From Cellvibrio sp. PSBB006 (GTDB taxonomy: Bacteria; Pseudomonadota; Gammaproteobacteria; Pseudomonadales; Cellvibrionaceae), in NCBI RefSeq assembly GCF_002162135.1, contig NZ_CP021382.1, positions 4,524,001-4,588,000 of the forward strand: a stretch of DNA of 64,000 nt, read 5' to 3'. The notes below the pieces were generated by a model. That model had not been told where the DNA came from and searched no databases. It worked only from the letters and a program-made list of their open reading frames with translations. The position numbers were made by a program, and so were the translations under genes. Of the stretch, positions 34,486-42,931 are shown piece by piece; the stretch's first letter is position 1, and every line of letters begins with the position of its first letter.

Positions 34486-35448
34486 ATGACGAATGTGTTG
34501 TGGTTGTTGTTGGGTGTTGGGTTGCTGACGGTTGGAGGGGAAGGTGTTGTGCGCGGTGCGCTGGCAGCTGCTCGCCGCCTGGGTGTTTCGCCACTTCTGG
34601 CTGGTCTGGTGATTGTCGGCTTTGGTACCTCGGCGCCGGAGCTGGTGGTTTCGGTGAAAGCGGCTTTCGATCAGCAACCGGATATCGTGCTGGGTAACGT
34701 TGTGGGCAGTAACATCGCCAACATGCTGCTGATATTGGGGGTAAGTGCACTGATTATGCCTCTGACCATCCATATCAAATCCCTGCGGCGCGATGGATTA
34801 TCCATGTTGGCCGCCACCTTGCTGTTTATGGCTTTAGCCAACTTGTATGGTTTAAGTCGCCTCGACGGGTTTATCTTGTTTGGTGTATTGATTGCCTACC
34901 TTATCTGGGCTTATCGCAGCGAGCGCGAACACCTGGATGACCCTGTGGCGGAGCTTCATCAGGCTGAAGCTAATGAATATGAAAACCTGCCGTTGTCTGT
35001 TCCCCTGACGTTATTGTTTTTGATTGGTGGTTTAGCTTTGCTGTTGCTTGGGGCTGATCGCTTCCTGGTGGGAGCGGTTGGGTTAGGGCAAATGTTCGGT
35101 GTGCCGGAAGCTATCATCGGTTTGACGGTCGTCGCGGTAGGCACGTCATTACCGGAGCTTGCGGTATCGATTATCGCAGCGATTCGGCGTCATGCGGATG
35201 TGGCTATCGGCAATGTGCTCGGCAGTAACATCTTCAACTTATTATCGATTCTGGGGGTTGCATCTATATTGCAACCGCTGCCGTTTGGCGGGCGTTTACT
35301 GGCAGTTGATCAGTGGGCGCTATTGGGTGTATCGATATTGCTGTTGTTATTCTTATTCTTCGGATTAAGTTTGTCGCGTTTGAAAGGTGCGGTGTTGTTA
35401 CTGGTCTATCTGGTCTATGTAGTGACTATGTTTTTTACCCAAGGGTAG
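34486..35448 (+). CDS. Calcium/sodium antiporter, YrbG-like (CaCA family)
   Basis: A 320-aa inner-membrane exchanger with ten hydrophobic helices in two inverted repeats. Each repeat contains the alpha motif: GTSAPELVVS with GNVVGSNIANMLLI in the first half, and GTSLPELAVS with GNVLGSNIFNLLSI in the second. These Na_Ca_ex signatures define K+-independent Na+/Ca2+ exchangers of the YrbG type. The protein is full length. It begins 38 bp after galE on the same strand, so they may share a transcript. It probably exports Ca2+. Confidence 0.93.
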   Translation: MTNVLWLLLGVGLLTVGGEGVVRGALAAARRLGVSPLLAGLVIVGFGTSAPELVVSVKAAFDQQPDIVLGNVVGSNIANMLLILGVSALIMPLTIHIKSLRRDGLSMLAATLLFMALANLYGLSRLDGFILFGVLIAYLIWAYRSEREHLDDPVAELHQAEANEYENLPLSVPLTLLFLIGGLALLLLGADRFLVGAVGLGQMFGVPEAIIGLTVVAVGTSLPELAVSIIAAIRRHADVAIGNVLGSNIFNLLSILGVASILQPLPFGGRLLAVDQWALLGVSILLLLFLFFGLSLSRLKGAVLLLVYLVYVVTMFFTQG

Positions 35449-35493
35449 GGGTTTATTACCCAAGGGTAAGGGGTTTATTACGCAGGGATAACG
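35435..35493. repeat. Short tandem repeat at the end of the antiporter gene
   Basis: A 21/22-bp unit beginning TTACCCAAGGGTA is present at 35435-35455 (the first copy covers the stop codon of the antiporter gene) and 35456-35477, with a degenerate third copy at 35478-35493. Each unit contains the palindrome ACCCAAGGGT. Probably slippage of a small palindromic element. Confidence 0.7.
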
Positions 35494-35501
35494 CAAAAAA
35501 G

Positions 35502-35537
35502 AAAAGCCGGTCTTGCCCAGCCAAGACCGGCTTTTTT
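35502..35537. terminator. Bidirectional terminator between antiporter and degV genes
   Basis: AAAAGCCGGTCTTG pairs with CAAGACCGGCTTTT around a 6-8-nt loop, with A- and T-runs on the two sides. It can stop both the rightward antiporter and the leftward DegV transcripts. Confidence 0.92.
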
Positions 35538-35550
35538 GTGCCGCTATGAT

Positions 35551-36501
35551 TCAGACCAATTCCCTGTCAGTTGCAAAGGACAATGCAAACGACTTGGGTC
35601 CTACGTTGATGGCGCCGGTCATGCTCATCATCGACAACATGGTTTTGACGCCGTGTTGTTTGCAGAATTCGCGAAACTCAACCATCACGGCTTCATCCTT
35701 GATCTCTTCCAGTAAACCACCGTAACTCATGGCGACTACGTCACTGGTTAATCCCTGTTTAATTTGCTTACGCACATGATCCAACAGCTTCCCTACTGCG
35801 CCGATAAATCCTTTACCGGTATCCATTTTTTCGGTTTCGCCGCGATATAACTGCACAATCGGACGAATGTTGAGCATGCTGGCCAACTTGAAGTTGATCC
35901 AGGAAATATTATTGTCCCCCTTGCGCAAATGGCGGCGATCACGCATGTATGAGAGATCATTGGGAATAATGTAGCCATACACGTTTTCACGCATGTCGTC
36001 GATTTCGCGAATGGCTTTACTGAGCGGAATTTTTTCCTGGTGAATTTTTTTCACCAGTTCGTATACCAGCAGCGCATGACCGGTAAACATTGACATGCTG
36101 TCGTACAAACGAATACGAAAGGGAATACGGTTAGGGTCGACCTTTTCCAGTTCGCGGAACTTAGGTTCGTTGATCAGGGCGGCTTCGGAAACGCGCTTGA
36201 AGACATCGCTTTTTTTGCTGTTGATGGTGACGACTTGCACCAGATCATACTTGGGCAGCAGGCGATGCTTGAGGATCTTGGTCATGTCATCCACTGACAG
36301 TGGGTCGGATTGTGCGAGCCCGAATTTTTTCTTTGAATGATTTTTGTAGAACTGCAACATGGTTTGCGGATCGCGGTAGTCGAGATGCTGGCCACCGTCG
36401 TAATTGATGTAAATCGGTAGAACCTCGATATTGTGTTGCTGGATAAACTTGGCCGGCAGATCGCAGGTGGAGTCCACCGCTATACAGGTTCTCGCTGCCA
36501 T
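35551..36501 (-). CDS. DegV family fatty-acid-binding protein
   Basis: A 316-aa protein of the DegV/DAK-related fold that binds a fatty acid. The N-terminus has VDSTCDLPAKFIQQHNI and VLPIYINYDG, the family signature; the middle contains TGHALLVYE and the C-terminus the ISWINFKLASMLNIRPIV and GAINVGPKSFALSF segments typical of the lipid-binding domain. In Firmicutes, such proteins (FakB) hand fatty acids to a FakA kinase. No FakA-like gene is visible here. In Gammaproteobacteria the role is not settled. Confidence 0.85.
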   Translation of the reverse strand: MAARTCIAVDSTCDLPAKFIQQHNIEVLPIYINYDGGQHLDYRDPQTMLQFYKNHSKKKFGLAQSDPLSVDDMTKILKHRLLPKYDLVQVVTINSKKSDVFKRVSEAALINEPKFRELEKVDPNRIPFRIRLYDSMSMFTGHALLVYELVKKIHQEKIPLSKAIREIDDMRENVYGYIIPNDLSYMRDRRHLRKGDNNISWINFKLASMLNIRPIVQLYRGETEKMDTGKGFIGAVGKLLDHVRKQIKQGLTSDVVAMSYGGLLEEIKDEAVMVEFREFCKQHGVKTMLSMMSMTGAINVGPKSFALSFATDRELV

Positions 36502-36705
36502 GATTGTGTGCTCCGTTGTTTTTACTTGTTGTTGGCTGTTTGTTGTCGATCAGTGAGTGTCATGTCGATGGTGACATTATTGACTGGAGATGGCGTTACC
36601 GACAGCAGCCAAACACACTGCGTGCTGTGCGGGAGATTCACAGCGTGTTGTGCGACATGGCGCACATAAGGGCAGAAAAAGAGAAGGGTTTGCCAGCCGC
36701 AGCGG

Positions 36706-38082
36706 CTAACTGGCGATGGGGAGAGTAAGAATGAATGCCGCGCCGCCCAAAGAAGAGCGGTCAATGTGCAATTGGCCGCCGTAGCTGGCGATAATGTCGG
36801 CGCTGACGGCCAAGCCGATTCCTTGGCCCGGTTGGGTGGTATCGAGGCGCTGGCCTCGCTGCAGAATACGCTCCTGTTGATCGATCGGGATGCCGGCACC
36901 GTCATCACTGATACTGATGACCAATTGCTGCTGTTCTGTACGGGCTTCCAGCCGAACCTGGCGGTGACAATATTTGAAAGCGTTCTCCAGCAAGTTGCCG
37001 AGCAATTCCAGCAAATCCTGTTCGTCACCCACAAACAGGCTGTTGTTGACGCTGGTCTGGCAGTCTACCTGTTTGTCTCGATAGACCTTTTGCAGTGCCG
37101 CCACTAATCGCTGAACCACCTGTTCTACATCAATGCGTTGATTCAACCCTTGCTGTTGGCTGGATACTGCACGCTGTAACTGATAGGTCACAACCTGGTT
37201 CATGCGCGTGACCTGTTCGGCGAGTGTCTGTTGCAAATCGCCATCGCTGGAACCCTGGTTCACCTTGCCCTGCAAAACCGCCAACGGGGTTTTCAAGCTG
37301 TGGGCCAGGTCGCTCAGGCTATTGCGGTAGCGTTGGCGCAGCGCTTCTTCCCGTGCAAGTACCAGGTTCAAGTTGTCGACAATGCGTTGCAGCTCCCGTG
37401 GATGTTCCCCGGCGATGTTGCGGGTATCACCACTTTGCATGGCTTTAAGGGCACGCGCCAATTTGCTGAGCGGACGTAAACCCCAGCGCAGGATCACTGT
37501 CTGGGCCAACAGTAACAATAATCCTGCTGCCCCTAACCAGCGCCAAAGCTGATTGCGATAGGCTTTCAGCTCAGCCAAAAATGCATCGCCATCATGGGTC
37601 ACCGCAAAGCGAAACGGGTGGCCCTTGCCACGGGCATCCTCCCAAATGACATCGTAATGCGCACTGAAACGCAGGCTTTCATCATGTGTTTCTTCCTGCA
37701 CAATCAGTTGCCCTACGGTGGACTGTTCGGCAAATCTGTCATTGGTCGGTGCGTCCATCAGCGCGGCGGAATTGGAACGCCAGATTAATTCTTTTTCTTC
37801 GTTGTAAATGTAGGCATAGAGGCCGGAATTCAGACGCTCGAAATCCGGCTCCATCAAGACCGTGGGCATCTCCAGATTGACTTTGCGGGTACGGATATTG
37901 GGCAGCTCCGCGACACTGAATAACAAATACAAGTGGGTGCGCAGGCGTGCATCCTCGGCGGCCATCAGGCTGCGTTGAAAAGCGTTGTCGAGGAAAAAAC
38001 CGGTAAGTCCCAAAAACAGCGGCAGCAGCAGGGCAGACGCGACCAGCAAGCGGGCGGAGATCGAAGTAAGTTTGACGGCCAT
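36706..38082 (-). CDS. PhoQ-like sensor histidine kinase
   Basis: A 458-aa inner-membrane sensor kinase. One helix near residues 12-30 and another near 168-190 bracket a periplasmic domain of about 140 residues. This domain contains LPNIRTRKVNLEMPT and ERLNSGLYAYIYNEEKELIW, which resemble the PhoQ sensor fold. A HAMP-like linker, the phospho-acceptor His 261 in LAHSLKTPLAVL, the N-box ENAFKYC and G-boxes DDGAGIP and GQGIGLAVS follow. It starts 42 bp after the response regulator gene and forms a two-component pair with it. Likely signals are divalent cations or cationic peptides (by analogy with PhoQ). The partner PepSY gene upstream belongs to the same operon. Confidence 0.87.
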   Translation of the reverse strand: MAVKLTSISARLLVASALLLPLFLGLTGFFLDNAFQRSLMAAEDARLRTHLYLLFSVAELPNIRTRKVNLEMPTVLMEPDFERLNSGLYAYIYNEEKELIWRSNSAALMDAPTNDRFAEQSTVGQLIVQEETHDESLRFSAHYDVIWEDARGKGHPFRFAVTHDGDAFLAELKAYRNQLWRWLGAAGLLLLLAQTVILRWGLRPLSKLARALKAMQSGDTRNIAGEHPRELQRIVDNLNLVLAREEALRQRYRNSLSDLAHSLKTPLAVLQGKVNQGSSDGDLQQTLAEQVTRMNQVVTYQLQRAVSSQQQGLNQRIDVEQVVQRLVAALQKVYRDKQVDCQTSVNNSLFVGDEQDLLELLGNLLENAFKYCHRQVRLEARTEQQQLVISISDDGAGIPIDQQERILQRGQRLDTTQPGQGIGLAVSADIIASYGGQLHIDRSSLGGAAFILTLPIAS

Positions 38083-38124
38083 CTTTCGTTATCGAATCTG
38101 CGCTGGTGAATAAAGCGGACGGAG

Positions 38125-38805
38125 TTATTTGTCGGTGTCGAGATTAAAGCGATAACCCAGACCACGTTGAGTGGTAATTAAATTCAGGCTGCCATCCGGG
38201 TCGAGTTTTTTGCGCAGGCGGCCGACAAAGACTTCAATCACATTGCTATCGCGATCATAGTCCTGTGCATACAAGTGTTCGGTCAGCTCGGTCTTGGAGA
38301 CATTCTTGCCTGCATGCAACGCCAGGTAGGTGAGCGTGTTGTATTCGAAACTGGTCAGCTCTACCTCCTGGCCGCGCAGGTGAACCCGACGGGCGTTAGT
38401 GTCGATGGTGAGCGGGCCGTAGTCCAACACCGGTGCCGCATGTCCGCTGGCGCGACGCAGCAGGGCGTTGATGCGTGCCCGAAGTTCTTCCGGATGAAAA
38501 GGTTTGGTGAGGTAATCGTCCGCACCGGCCTCCAGCCCTTCTACCTTGTCCTGCCAGGCGCCGCGTGCGGTGAGGATCAAAATGGGGAAGTTGCGCTGTT
38601 TGGCGCGCAGTTGGCGAATTAATTCGGTGCCGTCCAGCAACGGCAAGCCGAGATCAATGATGGCCAGGTCGTAATCGTATTCTTCGCCGAGGAACAGTCC
38701 CTCGCGCCCATCGCCGGCGGTATCGCAGGCAAATTTTTCAGCGTTTAACTGACTGCTGATCTGCTCGCGCAGGCTGGGCTCGTCTTCCACAATCAGGATA
38801 CGCAT
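38125..38805 (-). CDS. OmpR/PhoP-type response regulator
   Basis: A 226-aa DNA-binding regulator. The receiver domain is in the first 120 residues with the acidic pocket (ED at 7-8), the phospho-acceptor D51 (AIIDLGLP), the conserved Thr in LTARGAW and Lys in YLTKPF. A winged-helix DNA-binding domain follows (about 130-220; ELTSFEYNTLTYL, VFVGRLRKKLD). It is standard length for the OmpR/PhoP subfamily. It lies between the PepSY gene (21-bp gap) and the kinase gene (42-bp gap), all read leftward. The target genes are unknown; the PepSY gene and the kinase are likely targets through autoregulation. Confidence 0.93.
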   Translation of the reverse strand: MRILIVEDEPSLREQISSQLNAEKFACDTAGDGREGLFLGEEYDYDLAIIDLGLPLLDGTELIRQLRAKQRNFPILILTARGAWQDKVEGLEAGADDYLTKPFHPEELRARINALLRRASGHAAPVLDYGPLTIDTNARRVHLRGQEVELTSFEYNTLTYLALHAGKNVSKTELTEHLYAQDYDRDSNVIEVFVGRLRKKLDPDGSLNLITTQRGLGYRFNLDTDK

Positions 38806-38826
38806 GCTGGGGTCCGCTTCAGAAAT

Positions 38827-39144
38827 TTAATTGAGGATGGCGCCGGTCTGCCCGTCCACATTGACGGTGCGCATATGACCGGAGTTCTGCAAAATTTTTA
38901 CGCCATAGACGACGCCATTGCCAGACTGACGGGTGCTGACATTCATCACTTTACCGCCGTAGCGTTGTTGGACTATGGCCGCCGCCTGGGACGCAGAGAT
39001 GCGCGCGCGCGGCCGTTCTTCCTGGCTGCCCTTGTCCCGCCGGGGTTCGGCGGAGGCGGTGGAATGGAGTGAGCCCAGCGTCATTGCCAGCAGCACAATA
39101 ATCAGCCAGCGACAGGGGGAATTGGAGTGACGCAACAGCGACAT
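38827..39144 (-). CDS. PepSY-domain exported protein
   Basis: A 105-aa protein with an N-terminal hydrophobic segment, CRWLIIVLLAMTLGSLHSTASA, that ends in an A-x-A signal-peptidase site. A single PepSY domain follows (about 45-105; RISASQAAAIVQQRYGGKVM and a C-terminal VDGQTGAIL). PepSY modules are periplasmic or extracellular and are known or suspected to inhibit peptidases or modulate signalling. The start ATG 39144 is preceded by AGGA at a proper distance; the open frame extends upstream to a TTG. It is first gene of the two-component operon and may tune the kinase. Confidence 0.83.
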   Translation of the reverse strand: MSLLRHSNSPCRWLIIVLLAMTLGSLHSTASAEPRRDKGSQEERPRARISASQAAAIVQQRYGGKVMNVSTRQSGNGVVYGVKILQNSGHMRTVNVDGQTGAILN

Positions 39145-39270
39145 GGCAAGACTTCCTGCAAAATCATCAAGTTGGGAGTAAGTATACAAGGTGTTTGCAA
39201 CTACCGCGTGTGTGCCTTCACAGGAAAAAAGAATCCGGGGTGATTTGGCACCCCGGCAAAAGCGGAGCCA

Positions 39271-39861
39271 TTAATAGCCGCGACCCGGGCGCACATGAAC
39301 ATCGACAGGAATACGGTCACCGGGATGCTGGCTGGTGCGGGTTTGGTAATACTGTCCGTGGTACTGATAGGTTACGTCGTAACCTATCACGCGCTGCGAA
39401 TACTCGGTTTGGTAGCGGGTGTGGCAAACCTGCTCGTCGCGGTAGTGGGTAGTCCCGCCGCCGGACCGGTTGCGGCTGATGTCATGACCGATAGTTGCGC
39501 CGAGCAAACCGCCAGCCACGGCACCGACATCTTTGTTGCGTTTGCTATGCCCCAATTCATGGCCGACAGCCGCACCGATTAATCCGCCCACCACGGCACC
39601 GGTATAGGAATTACTTCTGCCGGGTTCACGATAAGCAACGGTTTCATAGTGGCAGGATTGCTGCGGCACCTGTGCTTCAATCCGCTGGTAAATCGGGCGA
39701 GCCTCGACCACGCGGGCATAGTCCCCGTGGCCTCTGTGATCGTAGCCAGTGTGACGATGCTGGTGCTTGTGGTGATGTTTGTGGCCCGCCAAAGCGCCAT
39801 TGGCCAGCAACAAGCTCAAGGTGACGCCGGTGATGGTGCTGATCAAGAGGGACTTTTTCAT
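39271..39861 (-). CDS. Glycine-zipper 2TM-domain envelope protein
   Basis: A 196-aa exported protein. The signal peptide MKKSLLISTITGVTLSLLLA ends near NGALA and a histidine-rich segment follows at once (HKHHHKHQHRH). The middle has the glycine-zipper helices GAVVGGLIGAAVGHEL and VGAVAGGLLGATIG, the Rick_17kDa/2TM type. It lacks a lipobox. These proteins sit in or near the outer membrane. The histidine-rich stretch could bind metal ions, which is interesting next to a PhoQ-like sensor, but no direct link is shown. It has its own upstream region. Confidence 0.82.
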   Translation of the reverse strand: MKKSLLISTITGVTLSLLLANGALAGHKHHHKHQHRHTGYDHRGHGDYARVVEARPIYQRIEAQVPQQSCHYETVAYREPGRSNSYTGAVVGGLIGAAVGHELGHSKRNKDVGAVAGGLLGATIGHDISRNRSGGGTTHYRDEQVCHTRYQTEYSQRVIGYDVTYQYHGQYYQTRTSQHPGDRIPVDVHVRPGRGY

Positions 39862-40000
39862 GGTTGTTCTCCACTGAGTAATCTGGGGATCAAGGGACTC
39901 TTCACCCTTGGCAGCAGATTACCGCCATCAAACTGAACCGGAACTGAAGTAAATCCCGCTTTATGTCCCGCTAAATTCGCCAAAAGGGTGCGGCAATCAG

Positions 40001-40017
40001 GGTATAATCGCCGCACT
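40001..40017 (+). promoter_or_regulatory. Candidate proA -10 region (sequence shared with ybeD promoter)
   Basis: GGTATAATCGCCGCACT, containing a perfect TATAAT at 40003-40008, lies about 50 bases before the proA ATG. The identical 17 bases occur in front of ybeD at 57352-57368. No strong -35 hexamer is seen at the usual distance. Confidence 0.6.
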
Positions 40018-40057
40018 CTTGTCTTCACATCACCCAGTTCACGGATTTTTACCACTG

Positions 40058-41323
40058 ATGACCGATTCTCTTGATGTAAAAGCCTATATGGCCGAGTTGG
40101 GCCGCAATGCCCGTCAGGCGTCACGCGTGATTGCATCCACGTCAACCGGCGTAAAAAACCAGGCATTGCTAGCGATTGCTGATGCCCTTGATAACGCCCG
40201 TGCCACGCTGACTACTGAAAACCAGAAAGACCTGGAAGCTGGCGCGGCCAATGGTCTGGATTCCGCCATGTTGGATCGTCTCGCCCTCAAGCCGAGCACA
40301 ATTGACGGCATGATCGAAGGGCTGCGCCAGGTAGCCGCACTGCCGGACCCTTGTGGTGAAATCACTGGTTTGAGCTATCGCCCGTCCGGCATTCAGGTGG
40401 GCAAGATGCGCGTTCCACTGGGTGTGGTGGGCATCATCTATGAATCCCGGCCCAATGTGACGATTGATGCGGCCAGCTTGTGTCTCAAATCCGGTAACGC
40501 GGCGATCCTGCGCGGTGGCAGTGAAGCCATTCATTCCAATCGCGCTATTGCCGTTTGCCTGCAACAAGGGCTGAAAGCTGCCGGTTTGCCCGACACGGTC
40601 GTGCAAATTGTGGAAACCACCGATCGCGCTGCTGTGGGCGAATTAATCACCATGCCCGAATATGTGGACGTCATTGTCCCGCGCGGCGGCAAGGGGCTGA
40701 TCGAGCGGATCAGCAATGACGCGCGCGTCCCGGTAATTAAACACCTTGATGGCATCTGCCACGTGTATATCGACGATAAAGCAGATCTTGAAAAAGCCTT
40801 CGCCATTGCCCTCAATGCCAAGACCCATCGCTACGGCGTATGCAATGCGATGGAAACCCTGCTGGTGGCCGAGAGTGTTGCGGCCAACATCCTGCCGCGT
40901 TTGGCGGTAGCCTTTGGCAAAAAGGATGTGGAGCTGCGCGGTTGTGAAAAAACCCGCGACCTGATCAATGTCAATATCGCCACCGAAGAGGATTGGGCTA
41001 CCGAGTACCTCGCTCCGGTGTTGTCGATCAAGGTGGTGGCCGGTCTGGATGAAGCCATTGACCACATTACCCGTTACAGCTCACAACATACCGACGCTAT
41101 CGTGACCGAAGACTTCACCCGCGCGCGCCGGTTTATCACCGAGGTGGATTCCAGTTCGGTGATGGTCAATGCCTCGACCCGTTTTGCTGATGGTTTTGAA
41201 TATGGTCTGGGAGCGGAGATCGGTATCTCTACTGACAAGATTCACGCGCGTGGGCCGGTAGGGCTGGAGGGATTAACCTCGCAAAAATGGGTCGTGCTGG
41301 GTGATGGGCACATTCGCCAATAA
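40058..41323 (+). CDS. proA: Gamma-glutamyl phosphate reductase ProA
   Basis: A 421-aa NADPH-dependent enzyme of proline biosynthesis, reducing gamma-glutamyl phosphate to glutamate 5-semialdehyde. ATG 40058 starts [14 protein letters not shown]; the open frame begins earlier at a TTG within the promoter region. Signature blocks seen are [35 protein letters not shown], the catalytic Cys in [14 protein letters not shown], and a C-terminal [20 protein letters not shown]. It opens the proA-nadD-rsfS-rlmH-mrdA-mrdB-mltB-rlpA-dacA block, a well-known Pseudomonas-type arrangement. Confidence 0.97.
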   Translation: MTDSLDVKAYMAELGRNARQASRVIASTSTGVKNQALLAIADALDNARATLTTENQKDLEAGAANGLDSAMLDRLALKPSTIDGMIEGLRQVAALPDPCGEITGLSYRPSGIQVGKMRVPLGVVGIIYESRPNVTIDAASLCLKSGNAAILRGGSEAIHSNRAIAVCLQQGLKAAGLPDTVVQIVETTDRAAVGELITMPEYVDVIVPRGGKGLIERISNDARVPVIKHLDGICHVYIDDKADLEKAFAIALNAKTHRYGVCNAMETLLVAESVAANILPRLAVAFGKKDVELRGCEKTRDLINVNIATEEDWATEYLAPVLSIKVVAGLDEAIDHITRYSSQHTDAIVTEDFTRARRFITEVDSSSVMVNASTRFADGFEYGLGAEIGISTDKIHARGPVGLEGLTSQKWVVLGDGHIRQ

Positions 41324-41346
41324 AGCCGCTGAAGGCGACGCCATTC

Positions 41347-41988
41347 ATGCGTAACAAGATCGGCATCCTGGGCGGCACCTTTGATCCGATTCATCACGGT
41401 CATTTGCGACTTGCCTTGGAGTTGAAGCAATCTTTGGGATTGGCCCAGATGCGTCTGATGCCTTGTCATCGCCCGGTGCATCGCGGTCAGCCGCAGGTCA
41501 GCAGCGCACAGCGGGCCGAGATGATTCGCCTGGCGGTGATGGATTGCCCTGAGCTGACTCTGGATGAGCGCGAATTACGCCGCGATGAGCCGTCGTATAC
41601 CTTTGATACCTTGCGCAGCCTGCGAGCCGAGTTGGGTGCAGAAGTGAGTTTGATCTGGGCCATGGGCACTGATGCCTTTGCAGCGCTGGATTCCTGGAAC
41701 CGTTGGCAGGAACTGCTCGATTACACACATCTGGTGGTGATTGAGCGCCCCGGTTTTTCCCTGCCGAACGCAGGACCGGTAGCGGCGTTATTACAACACC
41801 ATCGCGCATCGGCGACAGCGCTGGATGAACTGCCGGGCGGCGCAATTGTCTTGCCTTCATTGCGTCTTCTGGATATTTCGGCCACCGGCATCCGCGCGCA
41901 GTTGGCGGCTGGTGAGTCAGCACAGTTTTTATTACCCGAGTCGGTGCGACGATACATCCTGGCCGAAGGACTTTATCGACAGGATTAA
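41347..41988 (+). CDS. nadD: Nicotinate-mononucleotide adenylyltransferase NadD
   Basis: A 213-aa enzyme that makes deamido-NAD from NaMN and ATP. The nucleotidyltransferase signature GGTFDPIHHGHLRLA with the HxGH motif is near residues 8-22, the second motif DISATGIRAQL (ISxTxxR) near 180. Full length. It starts 23 bp after proA and leads into rsfS, as in many Gammaproteobacteria. Confidence 0.96.
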   Translation: MRNKIGILGGTFDPIHHGHLRLALELKQSLGLAQMRLMPCHRPVHRGQPQVSSAQRAEMIRLAVMDCPELTLDERELRRDEPSYTFDTLRSLRAELGAEVSLIWAMGTDAFAALDSWNRWQELLDYTHLVVIERPGFSLPNAGPVAALLQHHRASATALDELPGGAIVLPSLRLLDISATGIRAQLAAGESAQFLLPESVRRYILAEGLYRQD

Positions 41989-42053
41989 GCATCATTTTCA
42001 TGACTTCACTCAATGACGGGTGGAGTATTTTTTTATAAGTAAGCAGGTAAAGA

Positions 42054-42389
42054 ATGTTAGAAGAGTTAAGCCAGATCGTGATCAATGCGCTCGAAGATCT
42101 GAAAGCTAAAAATATTGTGCAGTTGGATGTGCGCGAGATGACCGATGTGACGGATACCCTGATCATCGCCAGCGGCACCTCTAATCGCCATGTGAAATCC
42201 ATCGCCAATAACGTGGTGGAAGACTCCAAAAAACTCGGTTACATGCCGCTCGGTGTGGAAGGCATTGATGCCGGTGATTGGGTGCTGGTGGATTTCGGGG
42301 ATATCGTTGTGCATGTGATGCAGGAAGAAACCCGCAATTTTTATGAGCTGGAAAAACTCTGGTCGATTACCCCCAGTAATCGCGCTTGA
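42054..42389 (+). CDS. rsfS: Ribosome silencing factor RsfS
   Basis: A 111-aa protein that binds ribosomal protein L14 and blocks subunit joining during starvation. The family motifs are seen: VREMTDVTDTLIIASGTSNR, and GDWVLVDFGDIVVHVMQEETRNFYELEKLW, which is nearly universal. AGGTAAAGA gives the ribosome binding site. It lies 65 bp after nadD and 21 bp before rlmH, in the conserved order. Confidence 0.97.
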   Translation: MLEELSQIVINALEDLKAKNIVQLDVREMTDVTDTLIIASGTSNRHVKSIANNVVEDSKKLGYMPLGVEGIDAGDWVLVDFGDIVVHVMQEETRNFYELEKLWSITPSNRA

Positions 42390-42410
42390 TCGTTGCCGGG
42401 ATTTCTCGCC

Positions 42411-42878
42411 ATGAGAATTCGCATCATCGCTGTTGGTACCAAGATGCCCGCCTGGGTTGAAACAGGCTACGCGGAATACGCCAAACGTATGCCGCGCGAT
42501 TGTGTGGTTGAGCTGGTGGAATTGCCTTTGGCACAGCGTGGCAAAAATACCGATATTGCGCGTGCCATGGAAAAGGAAGGCGAGGAGATGCTGGCTGCTA
42601 TTGGCAAGGGCGAGCAGGTTATTGCGCTGGATGTCAAAGGCAAACCCTGGAGTACGGAGCAACTGGCAGAGCACATGGCGAACTGGCGGATGAGCGGCAA
42701 CAACTACTGTTTGCTGATTGGCGGCCCGGATGGTCTGGCTCCCCAATGCCTCGCCCAGGCTCATGTGCGCTGGTCGCTGTCCGCGTTGACCTTGCCGCAT
42801 CCGCTGGTGCGCATTGTGGTGATCGAGCAGTTGTACCGCGCCTGCAGCATCTTGCAGAATCACCCGTATCACAAATAA
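42411..42878 (+). CDS. rlmH: 23S rRNA pseudouridine-1915 N3-methyltransferase RlmH
   Basis: A 155-aa SPOUT methyltransferase modifying helix 69 of 23S rRNA. ATG 42411 gives [17 protein letters not shown], exactly the E. coli length of 155 residues; the open frame extends to an upstream TTG. The SAM-binding knot contains [13 protein letters not shown] [10 protein letters not shown] and a C-terminal [17 protein letters not shown]. It follows rsfS and precedes mrdA, a very stable order. Confidence 0.97.
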   Translation: MRIRIIAVGTKMPAWVETGYAEYAKRMPRDCVVELVELPLAQRGKNTDIARAMEKEGEEMLAAIGKGEQVIALDVKGKPWSTEQLAEHMANWRMSGNNYCLLIGGPDGLAPQCLAQAHVRWSLSALTLPHPLVRIVVIEQLYRACSILQNHPYHK

Positions 42879-42931
42879 TGATGGCTCGATAGCGCCAGTA
42901 ATAATCTTTCGCCAGTTCAACCAGAGGCACA

